From positions 1-18,661 of the forward strand of contig JAKAAU010000002.1 in assembly GCA_021802165.1 (NCBI GenBank): a DNA stretch of 18,661 bases, in the 5' to 3' direction. Under the pieces are notes generated by a model. The model ran no database searches. It was not told the origin of the DNA and saw only the letters and a list, made by a program, of their open reading frames with translations. The stretch's first letter is position 1, and every line of letters starts with the position of its first letter. A program made the translations under genes and the position numbers. Below are positions 8,218 through 15,226 of the stretch, in pieces. This stretch comes from Thermoplasmata archaeon (GTDB lineage: Archaea; Thermoplasmatota; Thermoplasmata; Thermoplasmatales; Thermoplasmataceae).

Positions 8218-9868
8218 TTCCTATCCCCTCCAGATGCATAAGAATTGGGCCAATGGCAAGAAATGGAAAGAACGTAAGCACTGCCAGTATAAAAATGCTT
8301 ACGATCAGTATCGCAGGGAAAACCAGGCCATCGGTTCTAAGCGCAGCCTCAGAGCTTCTCTTTTTTTCATGCATTCTACCGGCAATGGCAAGCATTATAA
8401 GTATAGGAATAAATCTTCCAGCCCACATCACTATTCCTGTGGAAACGTTGAAAAATGTTGTGTTCGCCTGTGTACCCAGATAATCTGATCCATTGTTGGC
8501 TGCAGATGAAGTAAACTCATAGAGGATCTGTGTGAAACCCACAGGTCCACTTCCCAACCCAATTCCATGTACCGCTCCTGTAGCATATGCCAGGGCAGTT
8601 GGAACGAGTATTATTATAGGGTGGGCCAGGAAAGCTATGACGGCAAGTTTAACATCGCCAGCAGTTATCTTGCCACCCAGATACTCTGGGGTTCTGCCTG
8701 CCATTAATCCTACAATGAACACAGTTATGATAATATACATAAGCATGTACATAGCTCCGACCCCAATTCCACCTGGCGTTGCCTGAATAATCATTCCCAT
8801 GAATGCTGCAAGAATTACAAGAGGATGCATTGCAGCCAGTGAAGTGTTTACGGAGCCCGTGGTGAATGCCGTTGTTGTTACTGTCCATAGAACTGGAGAA
8901 AATCCGCCAAATCTGGTTTCCATACCTGCTCCCAGCGTTGTAACAGGTATCAGGGCTATTGCCAAATCAATAGCATAAAGTGTGTATGATGCCAGGAGAA
9001 TGGTTCTCCCCTCATTTCTATTCCGCAACATCCCTCCAAAAAGGAAAGGCATTGAAGTCGGAATTAACATCATCATTCCCAATTCCACATAATTGGAAAG
9101 CGGGCCTGGATTCTGCAAAGGATATGCAGAATTGGCACCGAAATATCCACCACCATTGGTACCCAACTGCATGATGGAAACCAGAGAACCAACAGGCCCT
9201 ACCTTAATTATCTGTGAAATTCCTGAAAGACTTGTTGTCAGATCGTATCCGGATAGAGATTGCGGAACTCCCAGGGCTATAACTATAATTGCTCCTATTA
9301 TCGATAGTGGAAGGAGAACGCGAGTTATACTTCTTATAAGGTCGACATAAAAGTTTCCGAGCTTTGACTTTTCATCTTTCTTACCTACAAATCCCCTGAA
9401 AATCGCAACAGCCACAGCGAGTCCAGTTGCTGCTGAAGTAAATTGGAGGGACTGGATTCCTGCCATCTGCCCGAGATATGAAAGTGATGATCCCCCGGCA
9501 TAATGTTGAAGGTTAGTATTGGAAGAAATAGAAAGGGCAGTATTTAATGCCAGTGGCCATTTCAATCCAGCAAATTTCATGGGATTCAATGGCAGTACTC
9601 CCTGGAATGATAGCACAAGAAATGAAATAATCGCTGTGAATATGCTGAATATAAACAGGGAGAGAAAATATTCCTTCCATCCCATTTCCTGATTTTTGTC
9701 TATGCCTAGAATTTTGTAAATAACATTGTCAACTGGATCCATTATTTTATCAAAAATTGTTTTGCCGCTGTCATACACACCCTGCAGGTATTTAGCAAGA
9801 ATCCATGCAAGAAGGACAACTATTGCCCAGACAAGTGCAATAATAAGAAAATAGTAAGGTCCAATCAT
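8207..9868 (-). CDS. kdpA: Potassium-transporting ATPase, channel-like subunit A (KdpA)
   Basis: KdpA is the K+-binding, K+-channel-related membrane subunit. The 553-residue protein is almost entirely hydrophobic helices and shows four selectivity-filter repeats: SNTNLQHY (116-123), GTNGGGYFGANS (236-247), TTGSVNT (336-342) and AANNGSDY (456-463). These match the four filter loops of E. coli KdpA, with the second loop almost unchanged. Its ATG overlaps the stop of the preceding small gene as ATGA (9865-9868), with Shine-Dalgarno GGAGGGG inside that gene. Order A-B-C is standard. No kdpF-like 30-residue hydrophobic peptide is visible. Confidence 0.97.
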   Translation of the reverse strand: MIGPYYFLIIALVWAIVVLLAWILAKYLQGVYDSGKTIFDKIMDPVDNVIYKILGIDKNQEMGWKEYFLSLFIFSIFTAIISFLVLSFQGVLPLNPMKFAGLKWPLALNTALSISSNTNLQHYAGGSSLSYLGQMAGIQSLQFTSAATGLAVAVAIFRGFVGKKDEKSKLGNFYVDLIRSITRVLLPLSIIGAIIVIALGVPQSLSGYDLTTSLSGISQIIKVGPVGSLVSIMQLGTNGGGYFGANSAYPLQNPGPLSNYVELGMMMLIPTSMPFLFGGMLRNRNEGRTILLASYTLYAIDLAIALIPVTTLGAGMETRFGGFSPVLWTVTTTAFTTGSVNTSLAAMHPLVILAAFMGMIIQATPGGIGVGAMYMLMYIIITVFIVGLMAGRTPEYLGGKITAGDVKLAVIAFLAHPIIILVPTALAYATGAVHGIGLGSGPVGFTQILYEFTSSAANNGSDYLGTQANTTFFNVSTGIVMWAGRFIPILIMLAIAGRMHEKKRSSEAALRTDGLVFPAILIVSIFILAVLTFFPFLAIGPILMHLEGIGNAL

Positions 9869-10026
9869 GATGGTTTCCCCTCCAGCCTTTCAAAGTACAC
9901 TAATGCAGTATCTTTACAATATCGATCCTCTGTCAAAGCCTTCTCAATTTCACGGTTAAATGAAATTTTCCTCAATATGCCTTTTAAATTATATCCAGTT
10001 TTTGTTTTACTATCTTTGTTATACAT
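9865..10026 (-). CDS. Small unknown protein encoded in the kdp operon
   Basis: I do not recognise this 53-residue protein. It is hydrophilic and basic, with no membrane segment, so it is not KdpF. The sequence begins MYNKDSKTKTGYNLKG and ends FERLEGKPS; an amphipathic stretch ILRKISFNREIEKALTED lies in the middle and there is a single Cys. The ATG at 10026 is preferred because TGAGGAT lies just upstream; a GTG at 10065 would add 13 residues including a Cys-Lys-Cys but lacks a ribosome-binding site. The stop overlaps the kdpA ATG by four bases, so translation is coupled to kdpA. The position suggests a role linked to K+ transport, but none can be assigned from sequence. Confidence 0.7.
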   Translation of the reverse strand: MYNKDSKTKTGYNLKGILRKISFNREIEKALTEDRYCKDTALVYFERLEGKPS

Positions 10027-10080
10027 AATATCCTCACATTTACATTTTCCTGAAAAAAAACTCACTTCAGGGTGGGTTAA

Positions 10081-10377
10081 TTACTGTTTCCTATCTGACC
10101 TAGGTCCTTTATCTGAGGTCAGCACTATAGAACTAACTACGCTCTTGATTCCAGGTATCTTCATAATTTTATTTTTCAGAAAATCCCTGAAGTCTTCTAT
10201 ATTTCTAGAACTAATAACTGTTGCTATATCGAATTCGCCTGTAACTTCGTAGACTTCCTCTACCCGATCAAGTCGGCAGAGTTCATTAACAACGTCTTCT
10301 ATTTTTGTAGTATCTACAAAAACATCGACTATAGCCGTAACAGGTTTTTCACTCGGTGGCTCGCTTTCTGTACTCAT
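10081..10377 (-). CDS. Stand-alone RAM-domain protein (Lrp/AsnC effector domain, no HTH)
   Basis: A 98-residue protein made of a single Lrp/AsnC-type ligand-binding (RAM) domain: beta strand TAIVDVFVD, helix, EVYEVTGEFDIATVISSRN, helix, then the terminal strand SVVSSIVLTS. The Y-x-V-T-G-E-x-D-I-A-T-V core is typical of AsnC_trans_reg domains, which oligomerise and bind amino acids or other small effectors. The N-terminal helix-turn-helix of full Lrp proteins (total about 150 residues) is missing; only a 12-residue polar tail precedes the domain. It is the first gene of the transcription unit that continues into the small protein and kdpABC, with 15 or 54 bases to the next start. It may modulate Kdp activity or a full-length Lrp regulator; this is inference. 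Confidence 0.85.
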   Translation of the reverse strand: MSTESEPPSEKPVTAIVDVFVDTTKIEDVVNELCRLDRVEEVYEVTGEFDIATVISSRNIEDFRDFLKNKIMKIPGIKSVVSSIVLTSDKGPRSDRKQ

Positions 10378-10390
10378 ATTTCTCTGCTGA

Positions 10391-10412
10391 TAATATATAT
10401 GAAATATTTAAA
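10391..10412 (-). promoter_or_regulatory. Promoter of the RAM-kdp operon
   Basis: Two AT-rich TATA-like elements precede the ATG at 10377 on the minus strand: one from TAATATATAT (10391-10400) and one from AATATTTAAA (10403-10412), read as TTTAAATATT. The second lies about 30 bases before the ATG, giving a very short leader. No other promoter-like spacer exists further down the operon, so kdpABC transcription probably depends on this one. Confidence 0.45.
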
Positions 10413-10696
10413 TGTTTAGACATATGCTGGAATATCCCAGAATAACCCTAGGGAACACGAGATTTCTACGAAATAGTATAATAACACCTATCGTCGATAT
10501 TACAATTTTCATTTTATCACAATATGATTTTAAAAGAGGGGCGTGAAGTAGCTAACTTCATCTTTATACTAGAACTTGTAAAAATATTAACTTTTAAATG
10601 ATCATTAAATAAGATTAAAATCATGAATTGCCGATATATGAAATATCTATCAATTGGTTCATGATAAAGAATTGAATAATAAATATTATTAAAATA
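10413..10696. other. Spacer upstream of the RAM-kdp operon
   Basis: No gene is apparent in this 284-base AT-rich stretch. It contains a small inverted repeat TGAAGT (10544-10549) / ACTTCA (10555-10560) with a 5-base loop, next to GAGGGGCG. Read on the minus strand this sits about 140 bases beyond the end of the 64-residue gene; it might be a processing or termination structure or a remnant of an insertion-element end. The evidence for either is weak. Confidence 0.35.
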
Positions 10697-10891
10697 TTAA
10701 GAATAAAATATATCTGTTCCCGGCCTATGGCCCCAGTATAATGCATAAATGAACCTGTCTTTAGCATAAATTATTTTTATGCGCAACCGTGGGTAGAATG
10801 GATCTGGGCTATCCTTCCTTTCTATATACACATTGAATTTTTCCAAAGACTCTCTGTCAATTTTTAAGTGAATTGCCAGAGTGCTCCACAT
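10697..10891 (-). CDS. Small hypothetical protein
   Basis: A 64-residue frame of unknown function, starting MWSTLAIHLKIDRESLEKF and ending HRPGTDIFYS. It is rich in aromatic and charged residues, with predicted beta strands around FNVYIERK, RLRIKIIYA and RFIYALYWG, consistent with a small all-beta or alpha/beta fold; there are no membrane segments and no Cys. It is divergent from the MEMO1-family gene. The 69-base spacer holds palindromic TATA elements that could serve both directions. Amino-acid composition looks like a real protein, but the frame is short in AT-rich DNA and there is no recognised family. Confidence 0.5.
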   Translation of the reverse strand: MWSTLAIHLKIDRESLEKFNVYIERKDSPDPFYPRLRIKIIYAKDRFIYALYWGHRPGTDIFYS

Positions 10892-10920
10892 TTATATATA
10901 ATCATAATTGGAGTTTAAAC

Positions 10921-10942
10921 CTTTATATAAACTTTATATAAA
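10921..10942. promoter_or_regulatory. Tandem palindromic TATA elements between divergent genes
   Basis: The 11-base unit CTTTATATAAA occurs twice head to tail (10921-10931 and 10932-10942). Each copy contains the palindrome TTTATATAAA, so it can direct transcription either way. The right copy is centred about 23 bases before the MEMO1-family ATG at 10961, the expected distance for a leaderless start. The left copy is about 35 bases from the minus-strand ATG at 10891. Confidence 0.55.
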
Positions 10943-10960
10943 TAATAGTAATTCTTATAT

Positions 10961-11776
10961 ATGGATAACACCAGAGAACCACACGTATCGGGGGGATTCT
11001 ATCCGGATGACTATGAAGCACTTATGGATAGTATTAAGGGTTCCATGGATATAACAATGCCTGATATTCGGTATAAAAAACTCATAGGGGCCATAGTTCC
11101 ACATGGCCAGTATATGTATTCCAGCCATACAGCTGCATATGCATACAAAATAATACAGGAGAGCAAAAAAAGGACATTCCTTATAATCGGGCCTAACCAT
11201 TCAAAATTTCCTGCATATCCTGCCATATATCTGGATGGTTACTGGAGTACTCCTCTAGGCTATGCAAAGGTTAATTCCGAATTATCTGAGAGGCTGCTTT
11301 TGAAATCTGATATTATCCATGACGATAAGGAAGCACACATAACAGAGCATTCAATAGAAGTCCAGCTTCCATTTTTACAATACCTTTTTAAAAGTAATTT
11401 TACCTTTACACCATTAATACTTGGGAATCAGGGAGCAGCTATTGCCAGAAACATAGCAGAGACCATTGAAAGCCTGGAGGAAAAACCGTTTGTGCTTATA
11501 AGCTCAAATTTTAACCATTACCTCCCATATGATAAAAACAATGAGCTGGATCAGATTTTAATAAATGACATACAGGAAATGCGTACACTAAAATTTTACC
11601 AGGATATTGAAAAATATGGCATTACTGCATGTGGTTATGGGGCTATTGCCATACTTATGTTAATTACCAAAAATATGAAAGGGAAAATAGCCCTATTAAA
11701 CCATAGCAATTCCGGCGATTACAGCAAGGATAGAAAAAGGGTAGTTGGTTATTCTGCCATGATAGCATATAAATGA
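10961..11776 (+). CDS. MEMO1-family protein
   Basis: A 271-residue homologue of the MEMO1/AmmeMemoRadiSam B family, related in fold to extradiol dioxygenases. Family blocks are visible: IVPHGQYMYSS with His48 (usual form PHAGYxYSG), IIGPNHS with His80, EHSIEVQLPFLQY (129-141), SSNFNHYLPY with His186 (usual SSDFSHY) and ACGYGAIA with Cys224. His48, His80 and Cys224 correspond to the metal-site residues of human MEMO1, so metal binding is plausible. It is a single-domain form without the AMMECR1 or radical SAM domains found fused or adjacent in some genomes. Two conserved positions differ (PHAGY to PHGQY, SSD to SSN). The cellular role in archaea is not established. The start is supported by a TATA element 23 bases upstream. 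Confidence 0.85.
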   Translation: MDNTREPHVSGGFYPDDYEALMDSIKGSMDITMPDIRYKKLIGAIVPHGQYMYSSHTAAYAYKIIQESKKRTFLIIGPNHSKFPAYPAIYLDGYWSTPLGYAKVNSELSERLLLKSDIIHDDKEAHITEHSIEVQLPFLQYLFKSNFTFTPLILGNQGAAIARNIAETIESLEEKPFVLISSNFNHYLPYDKNNELDQILINDIQEMRTLKFYQDIEKYGITACGYGAIAILMLITKNMKGKIALLNHSNSGDYSKDRKRVVGYSAMIAYK

Positions 11777-11831
11777 CAGGGATAATATTTGCGATAAATA
11801 ATAGTTCGTTAATTTTAAATATATGATAAGG

Positions 11832-12083
11832 TTAAAGTTCCGATTGCTGGCTTAATAATTTTTTCATTGTCAGTGGTATATTTTTCTCAACTATGTGTTT
11901 CATGCTCATGTGCCTGTTAGCAATGTATGCATCAATGAATTCATTGCTAATATAATACACAAGAAGAAAATCTATTATAACTTCATTATCATCAAGCCGC
12001 TCTATTTTATCAAACATATGGTCACAGGAAATTTTAGTAACAAGATACTTAGAAATCTCCCGCCTTATTATAATATATATCAT
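11832..12083 (-). CDS. Hypothetical protein coupled to the amidase gene
   Basis: I do not recognise this 83-residue frame. It begins MIYIIIRREISKYLVTK and contains an acidic/hydrophobic centre (DDNEVIIDFLLVYYISNEF) followed by a basic C-terminal part (MSMKHIVEKNIPLTMKKLL). Predicted structure is mainly helical; no clear membrane segment. It starts 7 bases after the stop of the nitrilase-superfamily gene on the same strand, so the two may form an operon; no strong ribosome-binding site is seen. Met23 is an alternative start. Composition looks protein-like, but the frame is short and the DNA AT-rich, so a chance frame is possible. It converges with the MEMO1-family gene. Confidence 0.5.
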   Translation of the reverse strand: MIYIIIRREISKYLVTKISCDHMFDKIERLDDNEVIIDFLLVYYISNEFIDAYIANRHMSMKHIVEKNIPLTMKKLLSQQSEL

Positions 12084-12090
12084 AGAGCAC

Positions 12091-12873
12091 TCACAGTTTA
12101 TATAATTCCGGCCTCCTCTGTTTTAAAACCGGCATTTTTTTCCTTACAGTTGATATCCTGTTTGTATCAATGATCGAATAAATAATATCTTCATCTTCTG
12201 CTGCCCTATTTATTATAGCTCCTATGGGGTCGGTAAATGTAGTTATGCCAGTAAAGCCACCGCCAATCATGTTAGAAGTAGCCAGGTATGTTGTATTCTC
12301 TAGTGCCCTTGTGGATACAAGTGATAACCATTGCTCCTCTTTTATAGGGCCGGCAAACCATGCTGAAATCAGTATAACCATATCCGCATCATTAAGTGAG
12401 TAATTCCTGAAAACCTCAGGAAATCTTATATCATAACATATTAACATCCCAAAATTTATATTTCCTATTTTCGAAATTTTAAATGGTCCATTTCCATATG
12501 TATAAATATCGGATTCCCGGTATCCAAAAGCATCGTACAGATGCGATTTTCTGTAATAATTTAATAATTCACCATCGTTTACATATACGGCAGTATCGTA
12601 ATAATTATGGTCGTAGACCTCATTGATGCCAGTTATTATGCCGATTTTATTGGTTCTGGATATCTCTTTTATCCTTTTTATATAATTGCCATTAAGCACC
12701 TCCGCATTTCTTATTATAGCATCCTTATACTGTGAATAAAACATATAATATTCTGGAAATACTATTAAATCAGCGGAATTTGCAGCTGCAGTGCCAGCAT
12801 AATATTCAATATTTCTTAAGCTTACATCCTTGTCTGCTACAGGCTTTAATTGTGTGAGTGCTATTTTTACCAT
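12091..12873 (-). CDS. Carbon-nitrogen hydrolase (nitrilase superfamily)
   Basis: A 260-residue enzyme of the nitrilase/omega-amidase superfamily, which hydrolyses non-peptide C-N bonds in small amides or nitriles. The Glu-Lys-Cys triad is visible: Glu41 in VFPEYYM, Lys109 in YRKSHLYDAFGYRES and Cys146 in MLICYDIRFPE. The last block, with YDIRFPE, is shared with the omega-amidase/NIT2 and carbamoylputrescine-type branches. The frame is open 13 codons further upstream, but the start at 12873 (MVKIALTQLKPV) is preferred because family members begin at this point and a TATA-like TTTATATTAA (minus strand, 12891-12900) lies about 22 bases before it. The substrate cannot be told from sequence. Confidence 0.9.
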   Translation of the reverse strand: MVKIALTQLKPVADKDVSLRNIEYYAGTAAANSADLIVFPEYYMFYSQYKDAIIRNAEVLNGNYIKRIKEISRTNKIGIITGINEVYDHNYYDTAVYVNDGELLNYYRKSHLYDAFGYRESDIYTYGNGPFKISKIGNINFGMLICYDIRFPEVFRNYSLNDADMVILISAWFAGPIKEEQWLSLVSTRALENTTYLATSNMIGGGFTGITTFTDPIGAIINRAAEDEDIIYSIIDTNRISTVRKKMPVLKQRRPELYKL

Positions 12874-13036
12874 AGCATATATAACCTGTATTAATATAAA
12901 AATCATACGCATATTCCACTTCTATGCAGTTACCTTCTGGAAATTTCTATATCGAGAGTTTAATTATAATCATGTTGAAACAAAGGAAAAATTGAATTTG
13001 CTGAAACGTTTTAATATTATCTGCATATAACCAGAT
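12874..13036. promoter_or_regulatory. Divergent promoter region
   Basis: The spacer between the amidase gene (minus) and the MqnA/MqnD-like gene (plus). On the minus strand TTTATATTAA (12891-12900) lies about 22 bases before the preferred amidase ATG. On the plus strand TTTTAATATTA (about 13009-13019) lies about 23 bases before the ATG at 13037. Both spacings predict leaderless transcripts. No operator-like repeat stands out. Confidence 0.5.
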
Positions 13037-13903
13037 ATGAAAACCTTAAAAATTGGTGCTTTAGCAGATTCCGGAGATCTATACCCATTTATTCCATTAC
13101 TGGAAAAGAAGGTAAAAAGCGACGATTTTAACCTGGAGTTTGAGTTCATTCCAACTGTGCAGGAGGTTAATGATAAAATAGTGAAAAAAGATGTTGATAT
13201 ATCAGTTCCATCGGCTGCACTTTACCCTTATATCCAGAATGATTACTTTATCCTTTCAAGTGCTGTTGCTTCGGCTGTTGACGGAATCACAGGAATGCCC
13301 ATTCTGGCAATGAAAAAAATGGATATTGATGAAATAAAGAATTCTAAAATAATTGTCCACGGATTGAACACCACTGCCTTTAACCTGTATAAGTTGCTAA
13401 TCGGGAAGTATAAGAAACTTATAGTGGTACACAGGGTCCTCGATGAGGTAAATTCCATGGTGAACGAAGACGGTGTTATGGTTGCAGTCCATGAACTTAA
13501 GGCAATGTATGACCTGAGAAAGATGGGAGTTGAACCTGTAAGGCTTGCAAGCATGTGGGAAATGTGGAAACAATTATCGGGCAACAGGCCGATGCCCATG
13601 GGAACAGTTGTCATCAACTCTGAAATTGGAGAGGAGTATGCTTTAAAATTCAAGGAATTGTACAATAAAAGCAAAAAATATGCCGAATCACATATGGAGG
13701 AAATACTGCCTGTAGATGTAAAAATTATGAGAGAGGTGCAGAATTCAGATATCAGCCTTGAAGTTATAAAGGGTACTATAGGTGCGGATGTAAAGGAATA
13801 CAATGTTTCCATAGATGATGTAAAATCAGGACTGGAATTCTTCTATGAAATAATGCATAAAAAAAATCTCCTGCCCGGAGTTAAAGAATTGAGATTGATA
13901 TGA
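13037..13903 (+). CDS. MqnA/MqnD-like menaquinone-biosynthesis protein (binding-protein fold)
   Basis: A 288-residue protein with a two-lobed periplasmic-binding-protein fold pattern but no signal peptide, as in MqnA and MqnD of the futalosine route to menaquinone. The order of blocks fits: N-terminal strand LKIGALADSGDLYPF, then VDISVPSAALYPYI near 54-67, KIIVHGLNTTAFNLYKLL around 104-121, NRPMPMGTVVINSEIG near 183-198 (MqnD proteins have a proline-leucine-glycine segment here) and C-terminal VKEYNVSIDDVKSGLEFFYE. Thermoplasmatales use menaquinone-type quinones, so the role is plausible. Other mqn genes are not adjacent. A solute-binding or uncharacterised substrate-binding role is the alternative. 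The start is supported by a TATA element about 23 bases upstream. Confidence 0.55.
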   Translation: MKTLKIGALADSGDLYPFIPLLEKKVKSDDFNLEFEFIPTVQEVNDKIVKKDVDISVPSAALYPYIQNDYFILSSAVASAVDGITGMPILAMKKMDIDEIKNSKIIVHGLNTTAFNLYKLLIGKYKKLIVVHRVLDEVNSMVNEDGVMVAVHELKAMYDLRKMGVEPVRLASMWEMWKQLSGNRPMPMGTVVINSEIGEEYALKFKELYNKSKKYAESHMEEILPVDVKIMREVQNSDISLEVIKGTIGADVKEYNVSIDDVKSGLEFFYEIMHKKNLLPGVKELRLI

Positions 13904-13994
13904 AAACTACTGGAAATAACTGCATATAGAATCTATAAATAATAAGTGTACTTTCAAATTTTAATATTTTAAATAAGTGAAGGTTGTGTAGATG

Positions 13995-14004
13995 TATTTA
14001 AATA
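13995..14004 (+). promoter_or_regulatory. TATA box of the CcmE-like gene
   Basis: The palindrome TATTTAAATA is centred 24-25 bases before the ATG at 14024, predicting a leaderless transcript and supporting that start over the Met three codons later. Confidence 0.6.
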
Positions 14005-14023
14005 GATAATTATAGATAGGTAT

Positions 14024-14371
14024 ATGAGTAAAATGGCAAGAAATAAACATAAAGGAATAATAGTCCTTGTAATAATAATTGTACTGGCATTATTAATATA
14101 CGGCCTTATACCAACTATTCTAAACACCAGCCCTTCTGCAATGAAAGACAATAATTCATATTATTTAGCCGGCAAGATAACGCAAGATGTAACAGTAAAC
14201 GGGCAATCTGCATTCACACTGAATGACAATGGTAAATCAATTACTGTCTTGTATAACGGAACAGCATCAGTTAATTCCTTTGTACTGGTACACGGAACCT
14301 ATCAGAATAGTTTGCTAGGGAGCTATATAAACAGCAGTTCAGTAACGCCCTGGCTTTACTCCATAAGTTAA
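14024..14371 (+). CDS. Membrane-anchored OB-fold protein, CcmE-like
   Basis: A 115-residue protein with a basic N-terminus (SKMARNKHKG), one membrane segment (about 11-31) and an extracytoplasmic domain rich in Ser, Thr, Asn and Tyr. The domain reads as a small OB-fold: YLAGKITQDVTVNG, AFTLNDNGKSITVLYNGT, SFVLVHGTY. This order (x-G-x-V ... F-x-L-x-D ... I-x-V-x-Y-x-G ... V-x-V-x-G) resembles the haem chaperone CcmE. The C-terminal His (or archaeal Cys) haem-attachment motif of CcmE is not present; the chain ends WLYSIS. It may therefore be a non-haem-binding relative or another secreted OB-fold protein. No other cytochrome c maturation gene is near. Confidence 0.6.
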   Translation: MSKMARNKHKGIIVLVIIIVLALLIYGLIPTILNTSPSAMKDNNSYYLAGKITQDVTVNGQSAFTLNDNGKSITVLYNGTASVNSFVLVHGTYQNSLLGSYINSSSVTPWLYSIS

Positions 14372-14531
14372 TTGATACCAAAATAATACATTTATGCTAA
14401 TATTTGTGTTAAAGCAAAGGAATTTTTTTCTTATTTGGGCGTTGTAAAATTCTGCGATAGTTTTGAATCTGCTACATCTTCTTTTATCAGGAATTTATAT
14501 TCCCAAATTGCAGAAATAAAGATGACCTGAG

Positions 14532-14629
14532 TTATATTACCAATTCAGATATCTCCCTTATTGCTTTAATTCTATGTTGCCCTTCATATCAATTTCATAA
14601 ATTCGATAGTGTAAGTAATTGTCTGTAAA
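14532..14629 (-). pseudogene. Possible ParB-like domain remnant
   Basis: On the minus strand one frame reads FTDNYLHYRIYEIDMKG (14629 to 14579) and the next frame takes over at the same point as EGQHRIKAIREISELVI before a stop (14585 to 14532). Joined by a single-base shift they give a continuous peptide with a D/E-G-Q-H-R-x-x-A core like the ParB/sulfiredoxin-type domain. The fragment is only about 33 residues and is closed by stops on both sides, so it would be a relic. Chance similarity is a serious possibility. Confidence 0.25.
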
Positions 14630-14662
14630 TTATAAATGGCCTTGCATAATTTAGATTAGGAG

Positions 14663-14834
14663 ATGAAAAAAATGCAAGACCAATTAGAAGTAATAAAAGA
14701 AAAGATAAAAAGTTATGGATTGAACAGAGAGAATATGAGGGATTTAAAGAAGTGGAACCTTAATGATAGATATAAATGAGGGGTATGTAACAGGAAGAAA
14801 ATATATTAATATGGAGGAAATCAACAGAGAGTAA
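14663..14834 (+). pseudogene. Short or frameshifted reading frame of unknown origin
   Basis: A 38-codon frame starts at the ATG at 14663, just after TTAGGAG, a plausible ribosome-binding site, and ends at 14779; it is lysine/glutamate rich and would be helical. A second frame, 23 codons, starts at an overlapping ATG at 14763 and reads MIDINEGYVTGRKYINMEE before stopping at 14834. They could be two tiny genes or one gene split by a frameshift near 14765-14777. No family is recognised. Confidence 0.3.
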
Positions 14835-14895
14835 GGCTATTTACAATTTACAGAAAATAATGTACATTATCTGATTGCACAGTGTTATTCTTATT

Positions 14896-15068
14896 TCAAA
14901 AATTCATTCTCTCTTTTATTGTTTCCTTCAATATTCTATCCATATCTGTATTTTCAATATTTTGTTACCCCCTTGCTCAAAAGGTGTATCATTCCATGTT
15001 ATTTGATGATTAAATTTGCTAGTAACAGGGGATTTATATTTACACATAATTATGTACACAACCTTCAC
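14896..15068 (-). pseudogene. Frameshifted reading frame of unknown origin
   Basis: A minus-strand frame of 46 codons runs from a GTG at 15068 (or an ATG at 15047) to a stop at 14928; it contains YKSPVTSKFNHQITW and NDTPFEQGGN. In the neighbouring frame, the sequence continues as NIENTDMDRILKETIKE and ends at 14896. The second part has a more protein-like composition than the end of the first, so a one-base frameshift around 14955-14965 is suspected. No family is recognised. Confidence 0.3.
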
Positions 15069-15226
15069 AGATTTTATTATTTATCCTCAGGCACTTAATA
15101 TCCATATATGCAATAATAGGTATCGTCGAACCGAGAATTAATGACTATATAGTTGTTTTAAAGTATAACGACTATGGCTTTAGATATTAATCAAAAACTC
15201 TGTATTGTATATGAGAACAGATTAAA

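Noticed and set aside
9977..10252. A 91-codon plus-strand frame opposite the small kdp gene and the RAM gene
   Set aside because: It is antisense to the RAM-domain gene, whose family identity is clear, and lacks promoter or ribosome-binding signals.
10541..10560. GAGGGGCG plus a small hairpin resembling an IS200/IS605-type end
   Set aside because: No transposase gene or partner end is present, and the stem is only 6 base pairs.
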